Part shown: positions 12,184 to 23,033 of the stretch, piece by piece | Layout of the letters: each line of letters starts with the position of its first letter | Numbering within the stretch: the first letter of the stretch is position 1 | NCBI GenBank assembly: GCA_963682175.1 | Contig: OY821782.1 | Coordinates: 27,301,741 to 27,365,740, forward strand | Reading direction: 5' to 3' | Source: Triglochin maritima | Taxonomy: Eukaryota; Streptophyta; Magnoliopsida; Alismatales; Juncaginaceae | Length of the DNA stretch: 64,000 bases | The notes under the pieces: model-generated | What the model was told of the DNA's origin: nothing | The model's input: the letters and a program-made list of their open reading frames with translations, nothing else | The model's database searches: none | Position numbers and translations under genes: made by a program

Positions 12184-12620
12184 TAAGATTATTTGAGACT
12201 CTAATGGCAACACTAGGTACTTATTGCATGCTTGATAATCTAAAATCAACTTAAGCTTTATGTGAAATATACATGTTGATTGATGATCTGTCATGTAGTC
12301 TTGGGTATCCTATACTTAGATTCTCCACTAGGTTCTACTTGCACGTCACACACACTACTTTTGTGCCTAATTGCATGCAACACCCACCCACCCACACACA
12401 CACTTCTACACATCTCCATTGCAAGGGGGTTTTGTTTTCTTGTTGTTTTATTCTTAGTCTAGTTTAGATAGTTTTGCATAATCCTCTCCATCTCCTTTTC
12501 TCTCCCATTCAAATATGGTGAGAACAACGACACACTCAACCCCTCGTGGAATGACCCTTATTTGTTGTGACTTCACCGACGTCATACACTTGCAATTTTT
12601 AACTGATAAAATCTCAATCA
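12184..12620 (+). mobile_element. Gypsy-type LTR X, right part
   Basis: This continues LTR X after insertion Y. It has a CACCCACCCACC/ACACAC microsatellite (12,380-12,404) and ends in text typical of these LTR 3' ends, a direct homologue of the proximal sequences before the PBS in A, B and F, finishing CA at 12,620. Confidence 0.5.
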
Positions 12621-13029
12621 GTAGGCCATAGAGAGAAAGTCACGCTTAAATTTGATAGTTGGGGAAACTTGGAAGATCGAGTGAATGTCGGTTGAGCGGA
12701 ACAAAATTTCAGTAAGGATAGAAATTTCTCTATGTAAAGGTTTCGAATGTCCAAATGAGTTCGGTCGTCTGTTTTAAAAATGTCGATTGACCGAAGATTT
12801 GACGGTCGACCAATTTCAGTCACAAAATCGTTTGGTGAATAAAATGAACATTTCAACTTAACACTAAAGTAAAATGAAAATTACATGTCTTCTCCTTGAG
12901 CTTTGACTACAAGTGTTGAGCCTTATCTAACATGATTAGTTCTTCAGTTTGAGCACCTGCAATATTAGAAGTGTGCTATACATATTCCATTTGCCAATAT
13001 GATATATGAGATGTGTTAATTGAAGTCGT
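12621..13029. other. Unassigned interval with copia-LTR-like motifs
   Basis: There is no ORF of note. The part 12,630-12,850 contains GGTCGACC-type and TCGATTGACCGA-type motifs like the U3 of the copia-like LTRs and may be a diverged LTR scrap. Nothing is recognised from 12,850 to 13,029. Confidence 0.3.
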
Positions 13030-13400
13030 GCATAAAATTAATTTGTTAATCATCAAAATTAAGGGTAATGAGGCCAAAAATGCAACATCTTGCTCTAGTC
13101 CACACATTGAGTAGGACGGTGTGGTTGGAACGCCCTTCCTAATAAGTAAGTCCCTGGTAAGTGGCTTATTCCCGTTGAGTAGCAAACAAAAAGTTATCAC
13201 CTTCGATGGGCAACATGCTTTCCAATTATATTTTAACAAAGGATATCTAGTTCCACCATCATTCATGAGCTTATATAAACTATTTGTGGAAATGAATCAA
13301 TTTTTGTTACCTTCCAGGTTCTCAAATCCTTATCTGTAGTAGGTGACAAGTGAACAATGTCGAGTATAACCTCCACCATTACTCCTCCTCTAGGAGCTTT
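13030..13400 (-). pseudogene. LINE ORF2 zinc-binding (zf-RVT) remnant
   Basis: The minus-strand translation of 13,266 downward reads W-K-A-C-C-P-S-K-V-I-T-F followed by a Leu/Arg-rich stretch and C-G-L-E-Q-D. That is the pattern of the zinc-binding region near the C-terminus of plant L1-type LINE reverse transcriptases. Upstream on the same strand (13,300-13,370) is a D-L-R-T-W-K segment that normally precedes it. A frameshift separates the two parts. No RT core is seen, and it is not from LINE G, which is on the other strand and ends before this domain. Confidence 0.6.
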
Positions 13401-13589
13401 TGAATTTGGATTTTGCCCAGTTAGGGCTTAGAGGTTCTGGATCCCAGAAACTCGCCATTGAGGGCCAAGGATGTTGGTACTTTGCAAAGATGTCTGGCCA
13501 TTGAAGACCCAGAGTTTGGTTTGCGCTCTATTGGTCAAACTAAAATAGTGTAAGATTCCCATTGCCCATTTGGATATTTCTTAAATAGT
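13401..13589. other. Nothing recognised
   Basis: Unique-looking sequence with no ORF, repeat or motif I can name; it could be more of the decayed LINE. Confidence 0.3.
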
Positions 13590-14921
13590 GTATAATGGAT
13601 ATAAGATACAAATATAAGCATGAAATGATGTCAATCAATGCTCCTCACAACATGTAGTGCATGAAATCATAAAACTAAATCCAACTTTGCCTCCACATGA
13701 AATAAGAGAAGACTATATCGTTAAAACATACAAGACAATAATTGGAATGAAGCTAAATGAACTCATGTATAAAGACTAGACCCTACTATGCCTCCACATG
13801 AAATAAGATAACCCAATATCATTAAAACATACAAGGCATCAACCAAGGTAAAGGCAACAAGAGTACATACACTACAAGTTGTGTTTCCAATATTAATTCC
13901 ATCCATATCCTCACCTTATCATTCCCCATAAAATAGGTCCACTAATCTAAGCATAAGCTAAGCTTCATTCAAGAGCATTAGCATATCAAAGATAAGAGTG
14001 AAATCCCATTAGATGGTTATGGAAATGATATAAGGCTCAAGGGATTAAGATAACACACACCTAATACACTACATGATCATATCACATATTTCTTCACCCC
14101 CAAATGGGGATGGAACTACTCACTAATCATTACACTACCTACATTAACAACATGAAACATTATACTGAAAGGAAATTTAACTAAGCAAGAAAGGAGCATT
14201 AAAGAAGCTTAAAAGGAAAGGAAAGACTAAACAAGCATGCACAAATTAAAAGACAAGATTAAAAGAAACTAGAACAATTATTTTATTAACAATGACTCAC
14301 ATTGAAGGTAGCATTCTTCTCCACCTTGAGTTTTGCTTCAAGGCTTACTCCTTAGTAGAGAGAATGCCACCAAGCAATGGGTAGTTTACAATAGAAGGTG
14401 AAGAGTTCTATTTATAGCTAAAGAAAAAGGAAATCCGGGACAATCCCCCATGTAGGACTAAACAAATACCAGAAATGGACTAAATACACACTAATACACG
14501 ACCCACCAAAATCTTAGCGGATTTGGGCCAAAACAGACCGCCAATTAGCGGTCTATATGGTCCGGCTCACGCTGGATTTTATTCTGGGCTTTTCTGGATG
14601 TCTTTGTTGGTCTTTGATGCATCTACTTCACTTGTTGAACCTCCGACCCGAATAGAATTGCCAAAATACTCCCCATGATGGTGTGGAGTTTTCTGTTTTG
14701 CTCTTTGGTCATTCGGTCTTACGTTCAGGTCCTTCTCCCTTGCATCTTAGTCCCCAGGTCTCACAATTAAGTCTTTTTCCCTGCTTTTGGGTCCTTTCAT
14801 GCTTCATATCTTCAAACCTAGTTATTTCTGAAATTCAAACATAAAACTCGTCACGTAGCATTGCTTAGGTGTAAGATAATGGATATACGATACAAATATA
14901 AGCATGAAATGATGTCAATCA
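13590..14921 (-). mobile_element. Gypsy LTR L, rearranged, minus strand
   Basis: The minus-strand LTR start TGATTGACATC lies at 14,921. The body contains the palindrome GACCGCCAATTAGCGGTC near 14,536, a decayed USE (14,448-14,458) and a TATA box (14,409-14,416). The proximal end (PBS side) is missing. At 13,590-13,638 a second copy of the outermost LTR bases is joined directly to the truncated body, so two LTR copies have recombined here. It resembles LTRs A, F, H and I. Confidence 0.7.
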
Positions 14922-15125
14922 TGCGGCGTGAGAGTCGGCGGGGCTACGAGCGTGAGAGTCGGCGTGATGTCAATCATGCTTCATACAGGGTGTTCGACGT
15001 GTTGAGGCTCGTACGTGCTGGGTTGCGAGGAGCTCGACGTGGTGAGGCTCCGGTGTGCTGGGCTGCAGGGGTGCGGGGTGGGCTGGATTGGAGATGGGTT
15101 ATGGGGTGGAGCTATGCTCAAATAA
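14922..15125. other. GC-rich filler with internal repeats
   Basis: About 200 bases are much richer in GC than the surroundings. GCGTGAGAGTCGGCG occurs twice (from about 14,926 and 14,950), and the LTR-end text GATGTCAATCATGC occurs at 14,911 and again near 14,966. This looks like templated filler at a repaired break. The open frame at 14,861-15,187 is a by-product and not a credible gene. Confidence 0.45.
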
Positions 15126-15682
15126 AAATATTTCTGATACTACAACAATTACAAATAAAAATATATTCATTATTATATCCAAACTGATAATTTTTCAACT
15201 TGGCTTCATAATTTTATTTAAATAATGAATACTATTACCTTCATGGAATGCAGTGTTGTTAGCTTCTTCTAACTCCTTTTTCGACCCATCATTTTATGTA
15301 TATTCACGAGTCTGTCAAAATTACACAAACGGTCGAAAGTTTTGCTCAAATATGCAATAATGAAAAATTAGTTAACAAATTTAAATTAACTATACTAAAA
15401 GTAACTTACAATTGAGCAATATTCTTCGATGATTTCCTCGGTTTATCTGATTCTAGAGGATCGAACCAATATGCACGTACTATTCGTATTGGAAAGTAAA
15501 ACGACCAACACCCAATGATCACTGTAAATCAATCATGTTAAATAACTTTATTAATCATTTAATATTAATATAACAAGTAATATAAAATATAATGAAATAC
15601 TTACATCTCTCATTATGGTGCTAGATAAATCTTCTTCTCGCAATCACAAATAACCCGAGCAATCTTTTGCGGTCTAGTGTCA
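15126..15682 (-). pseudogene. Ulp1-like segment, copy c (CACTA-derived)
   Basis: This is the third copy of the segment found at 19,622-20,281 and 21,888-22,555. On the minus strand it retains the D-H-W motif of the C48 cysteine peptidase fold near 15,500 but lacks the exon carrying the catalytic-Cys position. It is joined to a retroelement PBS at 15,683 by the same junction (GTGTCATC then CCC) as copy b. Confidence 0.55.
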
Positions 15683-15700
15683 TCCCTGGCAACGGCGCCA
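15683..15700 (-). other. tRNA-Asp-type PBS of J1
   Basis: On the minus strand it reads TGGCGCCGTTGCCAGGGA, one change from the consensus primer site. It lies just inside LTR J1. Confidence 0.75.
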
Positions 15701-16766
15701 AAAACCTTATTGAATCAGTTATAATATCGCAAGTGGACGACCGCGTTGAAGCAGGGACAAGCACAGGTCAATCCACATGGAGCGTGTACGAGTCGGATTC
15801 TCAATACTCGAGTGGGGAAAGAAAAAGGATGATGAAGGTCGAAACTACACTACAATGCGAAAGAAGTCGGGAAAATAAGCAATCAAACTAGACCCCTTAG
15901 GGGGTAGAAAAAGAACATGGAAATGAAAATGTGTGGTGTAGTGTGTGTTCAAATGTGCTCATTAAAACATGTCATACATCAAATCCATAAAACTCAAATT
16001 CAACTTTGCCTCCACGTGAAATAAGATAAAACTTTATCATTAAAACATACAAGACAATAAGTGAAATGAAGCAAATATGTTCACATGCATAATGACTCAA
16101 ATCCAACTACGTCTCCACATGAAATAAGATTTGTCACAATCATTAAAACATACAAGACATTAATTTGGATAAAACCAACATGAGCACATGCATGCACATG
16201 TCTTGTTCCCCTCTTCCACTTCATCCTTATCCTAACCTCATCATTCCCCATAAAGTAGGCCCACTAATATAAACATGTGCTAAGCTTCATTCAAGAGCAT
16301 TAGCACATCAAAGATAAGAGTGAAATCTCATTAGATGGTTATGGTGATCATGTAAAGCTCAAAGGTCTTTTTCTTTCTGCCTCCCGCGCTTTTTTTGTAA
16401 GATTAACACACACTAATACATCACATGACCAAATCACCTTCTTGTCCACCCCTAATGGGGATGGACTACTCTCTACTCATCTCTACACTAAAGAAAACAT
16501 AAAAACAGCAAGAACCCATAATGTAAATTATTGAAAACAAGATTAACCAAACAACAACATAAAAGAAATTGCATATAAGTAAAGACACTAAAGTGTAGAA
16601 CAAGAACAAAACTAGATTAAGAAACAAAAATACAAAGTTTGCTCCTCTCCAACCCCCTTATTACTGTAGGATTACGTGTCCATATGTATGTATATATGTT
16701 AATTTTTTTAATACAACATACAAGATCGTTTTCATATTTTCAACAATTTCTATGTACATTACTTTG

Positions 16767-17015
16767 TGTTTATTCTAATATCATGCAACCTACATTTATT
16801 AAAATAAACCACAAAGGTAGAATCATACCTAATGGTTCTCTAAAACTTTTTGAAGATCTGGAGTTGCATTGCCCGTTGAATCGTCCACGGTGTTTATTCT
16901 AATATCATGCAACCCCGCATTTATTAAAATAAACCACAAAGGTAGAATCATACCTAAAGGTTCTCTAAAACCTTTTGAAGATCCGGAGTCGCGTTGCCCG
17001 TTGAATCGTCCACGG
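16767..17015 (-). repeat. 124-bp tandem duplication in solo LTR
   Basis: Copy 1 (16,767-16,890) and copy 2 (16,891-17,015) both begin TGTTTATTCTAATATCATG and end in CGTCCACGG, with a few substitutions between them. Only the second continues into the rest of the LTR. Confidence 0.85.
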
Positions 17016-17424
17016 ATTTGCCTCCGAGTGTTTACCAAACTCTAAACAAGATTAGAGAGAAAATGAGCTAGCCAATCAATCTCTAATAAGGTTTAGAATC
17101 TAGCTAATAACCCCTCTTTCAGATCCTGAGATTTCTATCTCCTAAACTCAAAATTACCAAGAGTATTTCGTGGTGATTAGAGGAGAGATTAATGAGAGAA
17201 ATAATTTTGCATTGGTATTAAACAAGTAGGAGTAGGTGCCCTTTTATAAGCTACCAAAACATGCTTATCAAGAGCTATTCTTTGGCCATGATCCATTGTT
17301 TATTCTCTCCTAAAATTAATCTCTAATTTCCACATAAGCACCCTAAAAACGTTTTAATTAAATCTGGAATTAATCCACCCATGATTTAATTAATCTCTTA
17401 ATAATTCAGGCAGAATCGTTCTGT

Positions 17425-17796
17425 TCGGTGGACCGAGTATTACTCGGTCAACTGAACCGTTCGGTTTTAACATGTGTTCGGTGCACCGTGAGCGAGACGG
17501 TCGACCGATCCCGCATGAGAAAAATTCCCTCGAAAAATTCGGACGAACCACGTCTTTTACTCGGTCTACCATTGACCTACCAGAATTTCTCCTGGGACAT
17601 AGTCTACGGATGACCGTGTCACATTCGGTCTACCGAAAATACCTCTTTTCGGTTGACCATTTCCAATCGGTTAACCGAACCCGATTGTCCAGGCACTCTA
17701 GACAATCTCGGTCAATCAATTGTGTTTACCCGCTCCTCATTCGGTAAACCAATCCTCAGATACCTCGGTCGACCGAACCCTGAACGGTTCACCGTG
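17425..17796. repeat. CGGT-NN-ACCG motif array in U3
   Basis: About a dozen full or degenerate copies occur, for example TCGGTGGACCGA (17,425), ACGGTCGACCGAT (17,498), TTCGGTCTACCGAA (17,624), ATCGGTTAACCGAA (17,666) and CTCGGTCGACCGAA (17,764). The same array is in Z and, on the other strand, in Y. Confidence 0.7.
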
Positions 17797-19621
17797 TGTG
17801 ACCCCAATTTTGCCTTTGTCAAATTTTGGATTTATTTCCAACAAAATTTGATATTTTGGGGTTTTTAGCAAATTCACATCTTATGTAATATATTATCATA
17901 TGTAATATTAAATTATTACACCCCATAATATATATACCTCATATGAATTTATTATGATTCTAATTATGTCAATTCTCATGACACATTGATTTTAATTAAT
18001 TCACCACATGTGTCCCATTTTTCACATGAAACCCGACACATCATATGAACTTAAAATCAAGCCTCTTGTTTCCCAGTTTTGTGGTGTGACCTATAGGAGG
18101 ATTTAAGCCAAATTGGCAGTGATATTAAACACTTAATATCTCTAACTATAAGCGGTATCTAGCTACACATTATAGTTACCCAATTAGCATAGATGTCTTT
18201 GTTCCACCCGAACCAAAACACGATCCATTTAGTGATGTAAGTGCACCACTTGTGTCCGTCTATTGCCTCATGATATTAAGAATATATACAAAGTAGAAAT
18301 GTGTCATCTTTGTATTATATTCATTTCTTGATCTCTCTAAGCTAATTATAACTATGTAACCTAACTCAAGTTATATTGTGCACATTTTGCTTTATCAAGG
18401 GGCTCACTAATATCATCATTCAATTAATAGGGGAAATGATAATCGTTTGACTAGCTATCTTTTCCAGCACAAGTCATGTTCAACCAACTATTGCCTTTAT
18501 AACTATACTCATTGATAGCTTTTGACAATAATTAAAGTAAGCACTTCTTGAGTGAAAAGATATAAGTCTCATATCTTAGGATCCAAGACACAGTAAAACA
18601 TTAATGACACGAAACACAATTCCATAATGTTTTACTTGTTAGGTCTATTCAATATATAAAAGTAATCTTTTCCTCTTTTATATACTCGTGTCGTCAATTA
18701 TTTGTAGAGCTACAACAATCGATGACCAACACAACAATCTTATCTCGGTGATTAATGTTTCATGTTAATTACCATGATTGTGAATAACTTTTGATTTATG
18801 TAAATCATTATCTTTTAGAGCTCTACGATTTAGGACCAAGTGCCTCTTCCTTAACACTTCCAAAAGACGAATACCATAATCAAGGAACAAAATGTTTGCA
18901 CATCCAATTCATATTAATTGACATATAAAAGTAAAACTTTTAGAATACATTCCTTTCAATTACACTACTATAACAGGAAACTAAAACCTACTCTAAAGGG
19001 GGGAGGAGGAAGAAGAGTTGGAGAGGAGGAATTACAATGGTATTTATAGAAGAAATAAAGGTTTGGATGGATTTGGGAGCAATCCGACAATTGAAATTGA
19101 TTTCTATAGGTTCTGGTGCACCCAATTTATCAAGTCCAAGCCACGATTGAAATTGGAGAGCATTCAAACAAAATTGATCCGCCTATTGCGGATCCAAATC
19201 CGCATCTGGCGGATGTTTTGACTCTGATCCGCCCTATTTTCTCCCTCAAGCTTAAGTTACGTATTTTTCACGTGGGGTGCAGTCGTGGTCCGCTGATTTG
19301 AGCCCGTTTGTCTTTAATTGCCTAAATATTCCGCAAGGTCATGATTTTGAGGGATTTTTGCTCTTTAAATGTTTTCCATGCGTTCAGGTCGCTATGGATT
19401 TCATCTGGGTCCTTCCTGATTTGCGATCCAGTCCTTGTGCATTACAAATGGGTCCAGAAGTCTTCAATTCAGTCCATTCTTGTTGCATTCAAGTCCTTTT
19501 GGTTCCCTTTTCTCTTCTTTATTACCTAACACCTCAAACACTACAACAACTCGAGTAGCACAATATTGGGGTAAAAAACGGATATATAGCATGAATTTGA
19601 TGCATGATATGCTACTAATCG

Positions 19622-20281
19622 CCTAACATATAAGTTTCATATCGAAGATACCTATCGTAAATCTCCATCTTCCAATCCCAGATTGACGGTTTGTTCCATC
19701 TATGTATTATGTAGTAGCCTCATTAAGTATTTCCGGTACTACACCAATTACAAATTAAAATATATTCATTCTTATATCCAAACTAATAATTTTTCAACTT
19801 GGCTTCATGATTTTACTTAAATAATGAATCATATTACCTTCATGGAATGCCAAGTTGTTAGCTTCTTATAACTCCTTTTTCGACCCATCATTTTATGTAT
19901 ATTCACGAGTCTGTCAAAATTACACAAATGGTCGAAAGTTTTGCTCAAATATGGAATAATGAAAAATTAGTGAACAAATTTAAATTAACTATACTAAACG
20001 TAACTTACAATTGAGCAATATTCTTCGATGATTTCCTCGGTTTATCTGATGCGAGAGGATCAAACCAAGATGCACGTACTATTCGTATTGGGAACTATAA
20101 TGGCCAACATCGAATGATCACTGTAAATCAATCATGTTAAATAACTTTATTAAGCATTTAATACTAATATAACAAGTAATATATAATATAATGAAATACT
20201 TACGTCTCCCAATATGGTGCTAGATAAATCTTCTTCTCGCAATCACACATAACCTGAGCAATCTTTTGCAGTCTAGTGTCA
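19622..20281 (-). pseudogene. Ulp1-like segment, copy b
   Basis: This 660-bp piece is nearly the same as copy a. On the minus strand it shows G-Y-Y-I in the position of the conserved E-C-G-Y-Y motif, but with stop codons in place of Glu and Cys. The D-H-W motif has changed to D-H-S. It is flanked on both sides by LTR modules J1 and J2. Confidence 0.6.
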
Positions 20282-20299
20282 TCCCCGGCAACGGTGCCA
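20282..20299 (-). other. tRNA-Asp-type PBS of J2
   Basis: On the minus strand it reads TGGCACCGTTGCCGGGGA, one change from consensus, six bases inside LTR J2. Confidence 0.75.
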
Positions 20300-20305
20300 A
20301 AAACT

Positions 20306-21887
20306 TGATTGATTCAGTTATAATATTGCAAGTCCACGGCCGCGTTGAAGCGGTGGCAAGCACGGGTCGATCCATAGGGAGCGTGCACGAGTTGGATTCT
20401 CAATACTCGAGTGGGGAAAGAAAAGGATGATGAAGGTCGAAACTACACTACAATACGAAAGAAGTTGGGAAAATAAGAAGAAAAAACTAGACCCTTTACG
20501 GGGTAGAGAAAGAACATGAAAATGTGTGGTGTAGTGTGTGTTCAAATGTGCTCATTAAAACATGTCCTACATGAAATCCATAAAACTCAAATTAAACTTT
20601 GCCTCCACATGAAATAAGATAAAACTTTATTATTAAAACATACAAGACAATAATTGAAATGAAGCAAATATGTTCACATGCATAATGACTCAAATCCAAC
20701 TATGTCTCCACTTGAAATAAGATTTATCACAATCATTACAACATACAAGACATTAATTTGGATAAAGCCAACATGAGCACATGCCTGCACATGTCTTGTT
20801 CCCCTCTTCCACTTCATCCTTATCCTAACCTCATCATTCCCCATAAAGTAGGCCTACTAATCTAAACATGTGCTAAGCTTCATTCAAGAGAATTAGCACA
20901 TCAAAGATAAGAGTGAAATCTCATTAGATGGTTATGGTAATTATGTAAAGCTCAAAGTATTAAGATTAACACACTAATCCATCACATGACAAAATCACCT
21001 TCTTGTCCACCCCCGATGGGGATAGACTACTCTCTACTCATCTCTACACTAAAGAAAGCATAAAAACAACAAGAACCCATAATGTAAATTCCTAAAAACA
21101 AGATTAACCAAACAACAACATAAAAGAAATTGCATCTAAGTAAAGACACTAAAGTGTAGAACAAGAACAAAACTAGATTAAGAAACAAAAATACAAAGTT
21201 TGTTCCTCTCCATCCCCTTATTACACTACAATAATAGGAAACTAAACCCTACTCTAATGGGTGGAGGAGGAAGAAGAGTTGGAGAGGAGGAATTACAATG
21301 GTATTTATAGAAGAAATAAGGGTTTGGATGGATCTGAGAGCAATCCGATGGTTGAAATTGATTTCTACAGGTTATGGTGCACCCAATTTATCAAGTCCGA
21401 GCCACGAACTAAATTGGAGAGCATTCAGACAAAATTGATCCGCCTATGGCGGATCTAAATCCGCAACTGGCGGATGTTTTGACTCTGATCGTCCCCATTT
21501 TCTCCCTGAAGCTTAAGTTATGTATTTTCCACGTGGGGTGCACTCGTGGGCTGCTGGTTTGAACCCGTTTGTCTTTAATTGCCTAAATATTCCGCAAGAT
21601 CATGATTTTGAAGGATTTGTGCTCTTTAAATGTTTTCCATGTGTTCAGGTCGCTATGGATTTCATCTGGGTCCTTCCTGATTTGCGATCCAGTCCTTGTG
21701 CATTACAAATGGGTTCAGAAGTCTTCAATTCAGTCCATTCTTGTTGAATTCAAGTCCATTTTGTTCCCTTTTATCTTCTTTATTACCTAACACCTGAAAA
21801 ACTACAACAACAACTCAAGTAGCACAATATTGGGGGTAAAATAACGGATATATAGCATGAATTTGATGCATGATATGCTACTAATCG
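20306..21887 (-). mobile_element. Gypsy LTR J2, minus strand
   Basis: A 1,582-bp LTR highly similar to J1 without the solo-LTR insertion. U3 palindromes GATCCGCC-TAT-GGCGGATC (21,437-21,455) and ATCCGC/GCGGAT (21,459-21,475) are perfect. Its high side continues into the CACTA element at 21,888. J1 and J2 share the same inner and outer junctions, so they are duplicates of one module rather than two insertions. Confidence 0.75.
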
Positions 21888-22620
21888 CCTAACATATAAG
21901 TTACATATCGAAGATACCTGTCGTAAATTTCCATCTTCCAATCCCAAATTGACTTTTTGTTCCATATAAGTCATTATGTAGTAACCTCATTCAGTATTTC
22001 CGGTACTACAACAATTACAAATAAATATATATTCATTATTATATCCAAACTAATAATTTTTCAACTTGGCTTCGTGAGTGTACTTAAGTAATGAATAATA
22101 TTACCTTCATGAAATGCCAAGTTGTTAGCTTCTTCTAACTCCTTTTTTGACCCATCATTTTATGTATATTCATGAGTCTGTCAAAATTACACAAATTGTC
22201 GAAAGTTTTGCTCAAATATGCAATAATGAAAAATTTGTGAACAAATTTAAATTAACTATACTAAAAGTAACTTACAATTGAGCAATGTTCTTCGATGATT
22301 TCCTTGGTTTATCTGATGCTAGAGGATTGAACCAATATGCACGTACTATTAGTATTGGGGACTAAAACGGTCAACATCCAATGATCATTGTAAATCAATC
22401 ATGTTAAATAACTTTATTAATCATTTAATACTAATATAACAAGTAATATAAAATATAATGAAATACTTACGTCTCCCAATATGGTGGTAGATAAATCTTT
22501 TCTCGCAATCACACATAACATGAGCAATCTTTAGAGGTCTAGTGTCATCGCTTGAATTGCCTGGATTGAAGAATATTGTTGGACACAAATAACCAATTTT
22601 TTCCCCAAAATGCAATTCGT
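21888..22620 (-). pseudogene. Ulp1-like (C48) exons of the CACTA element, copy a
   Basis: In CACTA elements a C48-type peptidase-like region commonly forms the C-terminal part of the second gene. On the minus strand I see an exon near 22,480-22,615 (H-F-G-E-K-I-G-Y-L-C-P), then D-H-W-M-L-T-V near 22,380, giving the catalytic-His HW motif. A W-H-F exon follows near 22,110, then G-Y-Y-I-M-T-Y-M near 21,970, where the preceding Cys codon is a TGA stop. Introns separate these pieces. Loss of the nucleophile codon means it is inactive. Confidence 0.6.
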
Positions 22621-23033
22621 AGAGAAGCCTATTCAGAAATCAATTTACGATAATTAATATTAAAACAATTCGTATTAAAATATATGAAAACACAAAATGA
22701 CTTACTTTAATTGAACTTGGATGATTGTTATACACAATTTTTCCATCCTCAAAAATTGCATGACATCCTTTATTACGACATACCATTTAGGTTTGATGCC
22801 ATCGTCGGTCATGTCTCCCACAATTTCTTTATTCATAACACTTTCAATTGTAGAATCTACATCCTTATGTCGTATGAAATTGTATAACTATTTGACAATA
22901 TTTAGAAGGAAATTGTCTCTTGTCGAATACAATTTCATTTTCAGATTTCTTGGATGTTGGACCTTTGACCTTATGAAATAAAAAAACTATATTATTAGAA
23001 CAATTTTTTAAATGATTACTATATATCAACCAT

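Larger units (their letters stand above)
16665..18958 (-). mobile_element. Complete solo copia-like LTR (TSD ATTAC)
   Basis: A 2,294-bp LTR lies in minus orientation, running from TGAAAGGAATG at 18,958 to CCTACA at 16,665. It is flanked by an exact target duplication ATTAC (16,660-16,664 and 18,959-18,963) within LTR J1. No internal region exists, so it arose by LTR-LTR recombination. U3 (17,420-17,800) carries about a dozen CGGT-NN-ACCG motifs. The family link to copia comes from LTR D, which shares its end and has a tRNA-Met-type PBS. Confidence 0.85.
15707..19621 (-). mobile_element. Gypsy LTR J1, minus strand, split by solo LTR
   Basis: The LTR is related to those of E (minus-strand start GATTAGTAGCATATCATG). 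It spans about 1,616 bp once the nested copia-like solo LTR and its duplicated target are removed. U3 has two palindromes, GATCCGC/GCGGATC (19,176-19,194) and ATCCGC/GCGGAT (19,198-19,214). Its outer end reads CG where TG/CA ends are expected, a change shared with J2. The PBS lies on the low side; the high side runs into Ulp1-like copy b with no PPT. Confidence 0.7.

Noticed and set aside
14861..15187. A 108-codon Arg-rich open frame
   Set aside because: It spans an LTR end, the GC-rich filler and the Ulp1-like segment. It is a chance frame across junctions.
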